NCBI GenBank assembly: GCA_964485515.1
Contig: CAZALT010000093.1
Coordinates: 1-13,973, forward strand
Direction of reading: 5' to 3'
Length of the DNA: 13,973 nucleotides
Source of the DNA: CAZALT01 sp964485515
GTDB lineage: Bacteria; Actinomycetota; Acidimicrobiia; Acidimicrobiales; Acidimicrobilacustridaceae
Under the pieces are notes generated by a model that was not told where the DNA came from, searched no databases, and worked only from the letters and a program-made list of their open reading frames with translations. The position numbers and the translations under genes were made by a program. Positions 7,863 to 13,973 of the stretch are shown here, in pieces. The first letter of the stretch is position 1. Every line of letters starts with the position of its first letter.

Positions 7863-8843
7863 ATGACAGACACCGTGACCGAGTCACCGGCCGCGGCGGG
7901 GGAGAAGCCGCCGGCCAGCAGATGGAGCCGGTTCATCGACTTCACCTTGTCGCCGAACCCAGGCAAACGTGCCGCAGAGAAGTGGTACTTCTGCTGGTTC
8001 CTCATCACCCTCCCGTTCCAGAAGATCATCACGTCGATGCTCAGCTTCGACGTCGGCACGAGCAACGACGCGCTGCTCGTCACGCAGGGCGTGATCATGG
8101 GCGTTGGCGCGTGGGGCGGTTCGGTCATCTTCCGGGCCAAGGAGGACAAGGGCAAGCCGTTCTACGAGGTCTACGGCTTCAAGCTCGGCTGCTTCTTGTT
8201 CGTGTGGGCCGTCATCGGGGGCTACCTCGGAACGGACCCGTGGTACGAGGTGCTCCACGGGCACTTCGCGTTCAACACCGACCTCAACCCCAACGGCGTG
8301 CCGCTGTTCATGTTGCCCATGACCATCGCGGTCTTCGGCTTCTACACCGTCATCCTCGGGGCGCTCTACCGCATGGCCTGGCGCCGCATCGAGCGTCCGA
8401 ACATGGGCCGGTTCTCGGAGTGGTCTCGCCGGACCGCGCTGATCCTGCCGCTCGCCGTGCTCATGCCGCTCATCGAGACCGTGGGCTACACCAGCGACAG
8501 CTACTGCTTCGACGACAAGACCGGCATGTGGTGGTTCAACATCTTGATCTACGGATCGTGGCAAGCCTCGGCGCTGATCTTCTATCCACGCTTCGATGAG
8601 AAGCCCGGCGAAGACCAGCCCGTCGGTCGCTTCGTCGTCACCGGCTTCGCCGTGGTAGCGGTCGTGATGTTCAGCATGCAGATCGTCACCGAGTTCGTCG
8701 CTCCGCACTTCACCGATGTCCACGAAGGAGCGAGGTATGTCAACGACTGGAGCTCGGACAACTGCCTCGGGCCGCGGCCCGGATCGGAAACCTCGGGTCC
8801 CGTCACGATCTCGCCGCCAGCGGAGCCGAACCCGAACTCCTAG
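7863..8843 (+). CDS. Cycloeucalenol cycloisomerase-like integral membrane protein
   Basis: A 326-aa protein with about seven membrane segments (roughly 41-60, 70-90, 104-122, 147-171, 191-209, 224-242, 257-280). From memory of plant CPI1, several signatures line up in order: SPNPGKRAAE (30-39) with APNKSKR, GYLGTDPWYEVL with NYFWTHYFFKVL, PLIETVGYT (202-210) with AYLETIAIS, YCFDDKTGM (214-222) with YEFVDRSAM, FYPRFDEKPG (240-249) with FFRMDEKST, and a terminal NCL. Plant CPI1 opens the 9,19-cyclopropane ring of sterols. A similar activity here is only a hypothesis; the bacterial substrate could differ. The weaker alternative is the AveC-like membrane family. GGAGGGG supports the ATG at 7863. 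A regulon element and a downstream hairpin mark it as a single-gene unit. Confidence 0.7.
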   Translation: MTDTVTESPAAAGEKPPASRWSRFIDFTLSPNPGKRAAEKWYFCWFLITLPFQKIITSMLSFDVGTSNDALLVTQGVIMGVGAWGGSVIFRAKEDKGKPFYEVYGFKLGCFLFVWAVIGGYLGTDPWYEVLHGHFAFNTDLNPNGVPLFMLPMTIAVFGFYTVILGALYRMAWRRIERPNMGRFSEWSRRTALILPLAVLMPLIETVGYTSDSYCFDDKTGMWWFNILIYGSWQASALIFYPRFDEKPGEDQPVGRFVVTGFAVVAVVMFSMQIVTEFVAPHFTDVHEGARYVNDWSSDNCLGPRPGSETSGPVTISPPAEPNPNS

Positions 8844-8860
8844 CGCTCAGCTCCAAGGTC

Positions 8861-8883
8861 GCACCGAATCAGGTGATCGGTGC
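8861..8883 (+). terminator. Hairpin after the cycloisomerase-like gene
   Basis: GCACCG and CGGTGC enclose ATC-AGGT-GAT, giving a nine-base-pair stem with one bulged A and a four-base loop, 18 bases after the stop. No T-tract follows. It is the strongest terminator-like structure in the window. Confidence 0.55.
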
Positions 8884-8885
8884 CA

Positions 8886-8897
8886 GGCGACGTCGCC
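8886..8897. promoter_or_regulatory. 12-bp perfect palindrome upstream of the binding-protein gene
   Basis: GGCGACGTCGCC is fully self-complementary and lies between the preceding hairpin and the AT-rich element. It could be a repressor site, part of a terminator, or chance in GC-rich DNA. Confidence 0.25.
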
Positions 8898-8908
8898 ATG
8901 CCCACACC

Positions 8909-8924
8909 TTATGTTCTAATGTAT
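8909..8924 (+). promoter_or_regulatory. Shared regulon element, copy 5 (diverged)
   Basis: TTATGTTCTAATGTAT keeps 9 of 12 fixed positions of TnAGTnTCTnAAGTnT, with the same 9-bp direct repeat (TTATGTT/TAATGTA). It is framed by the inverted repeat CCTTA (8907-8911) / TAAGG (8925-8929). It lies 57 bases before the binding-protein start in an AT-rich patch. Confidence 0.45.
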
Positions 8925-8981
8925 TAAGGTCCGAAAGAGACCGGTGGTCAGCCGCACGGCGCCACCGAATGGGGGATTGAG

Positions 8982-10364
8982 ATGAGAAACCGAACGATTG
9001 CGTGCCTGTTCGTCGTCGCCTTGCTGGCGGCATCGTGTGGATCGCGCGCGGATGACTCCTCCGGAGGGGGTCCCGACGACTCGACGACGACATCGTCATC
9101 TTCGGCCGCGTCGGGACCTGTCGTGTTCGGCACGGTCGAGTCTCCGTGTGGGCCCGGCGACGCCAGCGGGAGCACCGATCAGGGCGTGACCGACACCGAG
9201 ATCACCGTCACGAGCGTGTCGGACTCGGGGGGCAAGATCGGCGGCCTCAACAAGGGTGTCGACGACTCGTCGAAGGCCTTCGTCGAGTGGTGCAACGCGC
9301 AGGGCGGCATCAACGGACGCGAGATCAACCTCAAGATGCGCAACGCTGAGCTGTTCAACTACGGCAGCGTCGTCACCGAAGCGTGCGCGGACTCGTTCGC
9401 GATGGTCGGCGGGCTCGCGGTCTTCGACGATGCCGGCGCTCAGATCCAGGTCGACTGCGGCCTACCCAACGTCCCGCTGTCCGCGGTGAGTCCCCAGCAG
9501 GCGCTCGCCGATCTCACGTGGCCTGCCCTTCCCCAGCCGCCGAGCGAGATGCTGGTCGGCATGGCCCGCAAGCTGCAGTCGGAGAACCCGGAGGCCACGC
9601 AGAGGGCCGGGATGATGCACGGCGATGTCGCGTCGATCGAGTACGTGGCCGACCGTATGGTGCAGGCCCTCGAGCAGCTCGGATTCACCTTCGTGTGGGA
9701 CGCCACAGCGCCGATCGGCGAGCCGAACTGGCCGCCCTACGTCGCCGACATGAGGAGCAAGGGCGTCGAGTACTTCACCGCGATGTCGAGCTGGGAGGAG
9801 ATCGTCAACCTCCAGAACGCCATGGCGTCACAGGAGGTCATGCCAGAAGTCACGGCCCTCGACTCCAACCTCTATCAGGAGCACTACCCCAAGGCCGCGG
9901 GCGATGTTGCCGAAGGCGTCAACGTCCAGATCAACATCTGGCCGTTCAGCGAAGGCGACGACAACCCCGCTATGAAGACCTACCTCGAGGAGCTCGAGAA
10001 AGCGGTACCCGGTGCCAAGCCGGAGACCCTCGGCGTCATGAGCTGGTCCGCTTGGCTCATGTGGGCAACCGCAGTCCAGGCTCTGGGATCGGACGTCACT
10101 CGCGACGGGCTCGGTCAGCAGCTCGACCAGGTGACGTCGTGGAGCGGCGGCGGGATCCACGGCACGACCGACCCAGCAGGGAACCACCTCACCGACTGCT
10201 TCATCCAGATGCAGATCCAAGACGGCGAGTTCAAGCGGATCTACCCGACGAAGGACGCTGACGCCGAGGTCTACGAGGCGGGCAACGGATTCGCCTGCGA
10301 CCCTGCCAACCTCGCCAAGCTGCAGACCGCCTTCGACGACGCCGGGGCCAAGGCGTCCAACTGA
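8982..10364 (+). CDS. ABC transporter substrate-binding lipoprotein (branched-chain amino acid type)
   Basis: A 460-aa exported solute receptor. Residues 1-18 are a lipoprotein signal peptide (MRNRTIACLFVVALLAAS) with the lipidated Cys19, followed by a Ser/Asp/Gly linker to about residue 50. The remainder is a type 1 periplasmic-binding fold (LivJ-like), with FVEWCNAQGGINGREI in the first lobe, as in family members. In steroid-degrading actinomycetes such proteins are numerous, and several are thought to bind hydrophobic acids rather than amino acids. GGGGGA (8971-8976) supports the ATG. No permease or ATPase gene follows; the downstream region is broken at a scaffold gap, so the partners may be lost from this assembly or be elsewhere. 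Confidence 0.9.
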   Translation: MRNRTIACLFVVALLAASCGSRADDSSGGGPDDSTTTSSSSAASGPVVFGTVESPCGPGDASGSTDQGVTDTEITVTSVSDSGGKIGGLNKGVDDSSKAFVEWCNAQGGINGREINLKMRNAELFNYGSVVTEACADSFAMVGGLAVFDDAGAQIQVDCGLPNVPLSAVSPQQALADLTWPALPQPPSEMLVGMARKLQSENPEATQRAGMMHGDVASIEYVADRMVQALEQLGFTFVWDATAPIGEPNWPPYVADMRSKGVEYFTAMSSWEEIVNLQNAMASQEVMPEVTALDSNLYQEHYPKAAGDVAEGVNVQINIWPFSEGDDNPAMKTYLEELEKAVPGAKPETLGVMSWSAWLMWATAVQALGSDVTRDGLGQQLDQVTSWSGGGIHGTTDPAGNHLTDCFIQMQIQDGEFKRIYPTKDADAEVYEAGNGFACDPANLAKLQTAFDDAGAKASN

Positions 10365-10373
10365 CCCGGACAG

Positions 10374-10393
10374 CCCCTCCCTGACGGACGGGG
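10374..10393 (+). terminator. Hairpin after the binding-protein gene
   Basis: CCCCTCC pairs with GGA-c-GGGG around the loop CTGAC (seven pairs, one bulged C), ten bases after the stop. Such hairpins between a binding-protein gene and its transporter genes often act as partial terminators or mRNA stabilisers, so it need not end the operon. Confidence 0.4.
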
Positions 10394-10403
10394 TAGGTGA
10401 GCG

Positions 10404-10419
10404 AAGGAGTGCGGACATG
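10404..10419 (+). promoter_or_regulatory. Translation start without a matching gene (AAGGAG ... ATG)
   Basis: AAGGAG at 10404-10409 is ideally spaced from the ATG at 10417, which opens a frame of only about 48 codons with no recognisable product. The SDR sequence that follows is in another frame. This looks like the genuine 5' end of a gene whose body has been replaced, by deletion or by contig joining. Confidence 0.45.
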
Positions 10420-10433
10420 AATGTGGTGACGTC

Positions 10434-10755
10434 CTGGAGCTCACCGACGACCCCGCCATGGCTTACATCCTCGCCAAGCACGGTGTACTCAGACTCGTCC
10501 GCCACACGTCGGCCGCGTGGGGTCGACGCGGCGCCCGGATCGTCTCGGTCTCACCGGGCGTGATCGAGACCCCGATGGGGCTCGCGGAGATCGCGGCGGG
10601 CAACGGCACCGCCGAGATGATCGACCTCAGCGCCCTCGGCCGCGCCGGCCACCCGGAGGAGGTCGCCCGGGTCATCGCCTTCCTCTGTTCCGAGGACTCC
10701 TCGTACGTCACCGGCACCGACATCCTCGTAGACGGCGGCACCACCGCCGCCCTCA
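10434..10755 (+). pseudogene. 5'-truncated SDR oxidoreductase fragment, ends at gap
   Basis: The frame reads LELTDDPAMAYILAKHGVLR, then SVSPGVIETPM, LGRAGHPEEVARVIAFLCS and VTGTDILVDGG. This is the C-terminal half of a classical SDR, with the catalytic YxxxK (YILAK), the PG motif and the usual C-terminal signature. The N-terminal Rossmann half (TGxxxGIG) and the catalytic Ser are missing; the reading frame opens at 10401 with no start codon before the ATG at 10458, which is internal to the fold. The final residues reach the N run, so the true stop is unseen, though the family usually ends within a few residues here. Either a pseudogene or a misjoined contig; no activity is expected as it stands. 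Confidence 0.75.
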
Positions 10756-10855
10756 NNNNNNNNNNNNNNNNNNNNNNNNNNNNNNNNNNNNNNNNNNNNN
10801 NNNNNNNNNNNNNNNNNNNNNNNNNNNNNNNNNNNNNNNNNNNNNNNNNNNNNNN
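10756..10855. other. Assembly gap (100 N)
   Basis: Exactly 100 consecutive N, the conventional placeholder for a scaffold gap of unknown size. Order, distance and even adjacency of the two sides are uncertain. Confidence 0.98.
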
Positions 10856-10870
10856 CGCCACCGAACATCG

Positions 10871-11200
10871 ATGAGCACCACCAGAACCTTCAGAGCCGCG
10901 ACTCTGCTCGCTCTTGTCACGCTCGCCGTCCTCGGCGCCTTGTACCGGCAGCTGCGACGACTTGGCGGACCGGTGGCAGACGATCTGCGCACGCCACTGA
11001 TCGCACTGGTCCCGTCGGTGCGCCCAGGCCTCGTGCTCAGGCTCATGCGAGCGATTCCAGCGCCGCGGCCCGTGTCCGTGGCGGGTCTTGCCATCGGCTC
11101 GGAGACCATCGACCGCGGCGACGGACACGGTCTCCGCGTCGTGGTCTACAACCACGATGACGGACCGAGGCGTCGACCAGCACTTCTGTGGATCCACGGC
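10871..11200 (+). pseudogene. 3'-truncated alpha/beta hydrolase (HSL-type esterase) fragment
   Basis: The ATG at 10871 opens MSTTRTFRAATLLALVTLAV, a hydrophobic N-terminal anchor (about 9-25). Family-like sequence follows up to PALLWIHG (103-110), the strand and His-Gly that start the oxyanion-hole HGGG motif of hormone-sensitive-lipase-type esterases. Beyond the Gly codon at 11198 the similarity stops: the frame runs on antisense to the GMC gene and ends at 11464 with no nucleophile GxSxG or catalytic Asp/His. About two thirds of a usual 320-350 aa enzyme is missing. Truncation by rearrangement or a misassembly near the gap are both possible. Confidence 0.65.
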
Positions 11201-11263
11201 TCTTCGCGACGGTCTCGGCCTCACCTGAACCCGCCGTCGCACTCTTTTCTCGATGCGTTGAGG

Positions 11264-12946
11264 TCACGCGGTCCACAGCGCGGCGGGCGCGTCAGATGGC
11301 ACGACCGGCCGCCGGGGCCTGACCGGACGAACCGGACGATAGGTCTGCCCCAGCGCTGGTCGGGGATCAGTCTCTCCCCGGTTGGGCCACATAGCGGCCG
11401 CTCGCTCGGCCAGCGCCACGATCGTCAGAGACGGATTGACGCCGAGATTTGCGGCAACGTTTGAACCGTCGATCACGTGGAGCCCCGGGTAGCCGTGGAG
11501 GCGGTGATAGGGATCGACCACTCCCGTATCGGCGGTCTCACCGATGGCGCAGCCGCCGAGGAAGTGTCCCGAGATCGGTCGGTCCATCGCATCGTTCCAA
11601 CCAGCCGCGGGGATTCCATCGATCACCTCGGCGACGCGGCGGCCCATCATGTTGGCCTCGGGAAGATAGGTGGGGCTGGGGGAGCCGATGCCCTGCTTGG
11701 TCACCATGGTTCGACCACGGCCGAATCGACGTGGCGCGGTGTAGGTGGTGAGCGAGTTGTCGTGGTTCTGCATCACTCCCACGATCACGGTCTGCTCGGA
11801 CCAGCCACGCGGGGCGAACATCCGGGGTAGATCCCGCCACCTCCGGACGAGCTCGCGCAGCGTCAGCGCCATCCGCGACTTGCCGGGGATGGGGTCGGCG
11901 AGCGGGGCCATGGCCAGGGCCATCGCTCCGCTGCCCTTGCCGTAGCGCGCCGGCTCGGCGTGGGTGTGGTCGTCGAGGTGCAGCGAGCAGGTGATGGCGA
12001 CCCCCTCGGTGAAGTCGATGTCATCGCCCCGAGCGCGTACCGTCACCCCCGCCTCCGAGTTGGTTCGGGTGAGTTCGCCCAGTCGGGGAGAGATCGCTGG
12101 GAGGCTGCCCCCGTCTCGCAGCGAATGCAGGAGTTGCTGGGTGCCGAGCGCGGCCGCGGAGAACACGACGTGATCGGCGGTGAAGGTCCGGCGCCGACGG
12201 CGGCCGGGCGCGGTTCCACGGGCGGTGACGGTGTAGCCCCCACCGGGTCGAGGTTGGACGTCGGTGACGGTGGTCAGAGGGTGCACCTCGGTCCCGGCCT
12301 GCTCGGCGAGGTAGAGGTAGTTCTTGGTCAGGGTGTTCTTGGCGTTGTGGCGACAGCCCGTCATGCACGCGCCGCAGTGCAGGCAGGTGTTGCGGTCGGG
12401 ACCGACACCGCCGAAGTAGGGGTCGCCGACCGCTTCGCCGGGCTTGTCGCCCAGCACCACGGCGACGGGCGTGGGTGTCCAGCGATCGGAGATCCCGAGG
12501 TCCGCGGCGACCTGTTGCAACGCCCGGTCCGCAGGGGTCACCCGGTCATAGGGCGTCACGCCGAGCATGCGCTTGGCCTGGTCGTACCAGGGGCGAAGCT
12601 CGGCCTCCCAGTCCGTGATGTGCCCCCAATGCGGGTCCTTGAAGAAGTGCGGTGGCGCCTCGTACAGGGTGTTGCCATAGACGAGTGACCCTCCTCCGAC
12701 GCCCGCGCCGCTGACCACGACCACGTGCTTCATCGGGGTGATCCGCTGGATGCCGTACATGCCGAGCGACGGTTTGAACAGGTAGCGGCGGGCGTCCCAC
12801 GTCGACGTTGCGAACTCGTCGTCGGCGAAACGACGGCCCGCCTCGAGCACGCCGACGCGGTACCCCTTCTCGGTCAGGCGCAGGGCCGTGACGCTGCCAC
12901 CGAACCCCGAGCCGATGACGACGACGTCGTAGTGGCGAACCGTCAT
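11264..12946 (-). CDS. choD: ChoD-like GMC oxidoreductase (cholesterol oxidase family)
   Basis: A 560-aa FAD enzyme that closely follows Mycobacterium ChoD along its whole length. Visible parts are the FAD site GSGFGGS (12-18) with acidic Glu35 in GVLEAGRRF, GAGVGGGSL (80-88), a Cys cluster C188-x2-C191-x2-C194-x3-C198 followed by RHNAKNTL, and the C-terminal GMC elements HFLGG and NLGVNPSL. The family oxidises hydroxyls, with 3-beta-hydroxysterols proposed for ChoD, though several members have little cholesterol oxidase activity, so the substrate is uncertain. The start is supported by GAGGGGAA (complement of 12951-12958). It diverges from the thioesterase gene across a region holding a regulon element. 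Its 3' end converges on the truncated hydrolase. Confidence 0.92.
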   Translation of the reverse strand: MTVRHYDVVVIGSGFGGSVTALRLTEKGYRVGVLEAGRRFADDEFATSTWDARRYLFKPSLGMYGIQRITPMKHVVVVSGAGVGGGSLVYGNTLYEAPPHFFKDPHWGHITDWEAELRPWYDQAKRMLGVTPYDRVTPADRALQQVAADLGISDRWTPTPVAVVLGDKPGEAVGDPYFGGVGPDRNTCLHCGACMTGCRHNAKNTLTKNYLYLAEQAGTEVHPLTTVTDVQPRPGGGYTVTARGTAPGRRRRRTFTADHVVFSAAALGTQQLLHSLRDGGSLPAISPRLGELTRTNSEAGVTVRARGDDIDFTEGVAITCSLHLDDHTHAEPARYGKGSGAMALAMAPLADPIPGKSRMALTLRELVRRWRDLPRMFAPRGWSEQTVIVGVMQNHDNSLTTYTAPRRFGRGRTMVTKQGIGSPSPTYLPEANMMGRRVAEVIDGIPAAGWNDAMDRPISGHFLGGCAIGETADTGVVDPYHRLHGYPGLHVIDGSNVAANLGVNPSLTIVALAERAAAMWPNRGETDPRPALGQTYRPVRPVRPRRPVVPSDAPAALWTA

Positions 12947-12986
12947 GGACTTCCCCTCTTCGGAGGCGAACCCGCTCGCCTCACTA

Positions 12987-13002
12987 ACCCATGAGATACT
13001 AA
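12987..13002 (-). promoter_or_regulatory. Shared regulon element, copy 6 (divergent promoter)
   Basis: On the minus strand TTAGTATCTCATGGGT matches 10 of 12 fixed positions and shares TTAGTATCT exactly with copy 2. Next to it (13003-13016) a second, gapped version reads TTAAGTCTTAGGTT. The whole AT-rich block lies between the divergent GMC and thioesterase genes, so one site could control both. Confidence 0.55.
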
Positions 13003-13090
13003 ACCTAAGACTTAAGGTCCTGCACTATAGGGACGATGAGATGAACAGGGATCCGCAGCGTGGCTCGCGGGTGAACAAGGGGAGAGCGCA

Positions 13091-13973
13091 ATCAACGAAG
13101 ACACCACGCCAGTGCCGGTCGACCTTGCCGACCGGGTACGGCTGACCGATCGACGGCTGCTCGGCCTGCGAGGCGAATCGTCCGAGGGTCGGTACTCGGT
13201 CGTCGTCGAGCCGCACCTGTGCCGGGTCGACGGTCGCTTCTACGGGGGCGCCGCGCTCGCTGCGGCTCTCGCGTCGAGCGAGGCGCTCACGGGCCGGACC
13301 GCGCTGTGGTCCACCGTTCAGATCGTCGGCGTAGCCGAGGTGGGTGACGTCATCGAGGTGCAAGTCCGCTCGGTAGCTCGCGGTCAAACCATCGAACAGG
13401 TCATCGTGACCGCAACGGTCGATGACCGACTCATCTTCCAGGCCCTGGGATCGAACGGGGTCACACCTCGAGATGGCATGAACGGCCAGTGGGGATCGAT
13501 GCCAACCGTCGCGCCGCCTGAAGCTTCGGCCTCGCTCGCTGATCGAGTGCCTCTGGAGATCGGCCGCGATCTCGGCCACCACCTTGCCTGCGAGCAACGC
13601 ATCGCCGCGCCGCTCACCGATCAACCCGGCAGTGGCGCCCGGCTGGCGGCCTGGGCCCGACTGACCGGCGAGGCCGCCAAGGACTCGTGGTCGACATCGC
13701 CCGCTGCACTCGCATTTCTCGCCGATTTGGTTCCGCTCGCCATCAGCGAGGCCGCTGGCGTCCACGGTGCGGGCGCCAGCCTCGACAACTCGCTGCGCAT
13801 CGGAGCGCTTGCGTCCTGCGACTGGATCCTCATCGACCTCGCCGCGCAGCTCGCCGTCGACGGAGTCGGCCACGGCCAGCTCCGCATCTGGTCACCCGAC
13901 GGGCACCTGCTCGCCGTGGGGAGCCAGACGGCGCGCATGTTCACCTACGACGAACTCATCGCGAAGTTCACCT
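13091..13973 (+). CDS. TesB-like acyl-CoA thioesterase (3' end outside window)
   Basis: At least 294 aa, open to the window edge. The double hotdog layout is clear: FYGGAALAAALAS (50-62) corresponds to the TesB F-GG helix motif, and SLDNSLRIG (230-238) to the second-domain segment with the catalytic Asp232. This is followed by a late strand pair (GQLRIWSPDGHLLAVGSQTA). The enzyme would hydrolyse acyl-CoA thioesters in the cytosol. The frame is open from 13040 but has no ATG, GTG or TTG before 13112. AAGGGGAGA at 13077-13085 points to ATC at 13091 as the start; the GTG at 13112 lacks a ribosome site. It shares a divergent control region with the GMC gene. The final visible residues (MFTYDELIAKF) suggest that nearly the full protein is present. 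Confidence 0.85.
   Translation, partial: MNEDTTPVPVDLADRVRLTDRRLLGLRGESSEGRYSVVVEPHLCRVDGRFYGGAALAAALASSEALTGRTALWSTVQIVGVAEVGDVIEVQVRSVARGQTIEQVIVTATVDDRLIFQALGSNGVTPRDGMNGQWGSMPTVAPPEASASLADRVPLEIGRDLGHHLACEQRIAAPLTDQPGSGARLAAWARLTGEAAKDSWSTSPAALAFLADLVPLAISEAAGVHGAGASLDNSLRIGALASCDWILIDLAAQLAVDGVGHGQLRIWSPDGHLLAVGSQTARMFTYDELIAKFT

Noticed and set aside
7863..8843. Annotation as AveC-like spirocyclase
   Set aside because: Topology and actinomycete context would fit, but the ordered motifs match cycloeucalenol cycloisomerase better. Kept as an alternative, not the main call.
8907..8929. KstR-type operator because of GTTCTA
   Set aside because: KstR sites need the inverted half TAGAAC at close spacing; the left side here is CACCTTAT, so the palindrome is absent.
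10517..11464. Single long plus-strand gene spanning the N gap
   Set aside because: The frame is continuous only because N codons are not stops. Left of the gap it is a shadow of the SDR; right of the gap only 10871-11200 shows family sequence.
11960..12688. 242-codon plus-strand frame over the GMC gene
   Set aside because: Antisense shadow of a gene with intact FAD and GMC motifs; no family features of its own.
1..13973. CRISPR arrays, tRNA or rRNA genes, insertion sequences
   Set aside because: No repeat-spacer pattern, no cloverleaf or rRNA sequence, and no transposase or terminal repeats were seen by reading. Structural RNA search tools could not be run.

Overview
The window is high-GC DNA with dense, mostly plus-strand genes, frequent GTG starts and Shine-Dalgarno sites of the GGAGG/GGGGA type. 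The families present (carboxylic acid reductase, ChoD-like GMC oxidoreductase, LLM-class oxidoreductase, several SDRs, a TesB-like thioesterase, a DapB-like 'amine dehydrogenase') are typical of lipid- and steroid-degrading Actinomycetota. I infer an uncultured acidimicrobial or mycobacterium-like actinomycete. A run of exactly 100 N shows that this is a scaffold, possibly from a metagenome bin.

Layout. 112-3645 encodes a complete carboxylic acid reductase (A-PCP-R). A DapB-like oxidoreductase (3694-4764) follows, then the orphaned C-terminal tail of a second member of the same family (4765-4956). A MarR regulator sits at 5062-5514. A translationally coupled run comes next: LLM flavin/F420 oxidoreductase (5659-6753), SDR (6750-7577) and a 61-aa unknown protein (7574-7759). 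7863-8843 encodes a seven-helix membrane protein that resembles plant cycloeucalenol cycloisomerase. 8982-10364 is an ABC-type substrate-binding lipoprotein. 10365-11263 is damaged or misassembled: it holds a 5'-truncated SDR, the 100-N gap and a 3'-truncated alpha/beta hydrolase. A ChoD-like GMC oxidoreductase (11264-12946, minus) is divergent from a TesB-like thioesterase (13091 to window end), whose best start codon appears to be ATC.

How it fits together. Six AT-rich islands, each just upstream of a gene or operon, share a 16-bp element, TnAGTnTCTnAAGTnT, which is an imperfect direct repeat of about AAGTAT with a 9-bp period. It lies in front of the CAR, the DapB-like gene, the LLM-SDR operon, the cycloisomerase-like gene, the binding-protein gene, and the GMC/thioesterase divergent promoter. 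It is absent upstream of the MarR gene. This points to one co-regulated lipid, sterol or terpenoid catabolic regulon: uptake (binding protein), ring or alcohol oxidation (GMC, SDR, LLM), rearrangement (cycloisomerase-like), and acid/CoA/aldehyde interconversion (thioesterase, CAR). The substrate is not visible from sequence. The regulon motif and the cycloisomerase-like gene beside a ChoD homologue are the most novel signals.
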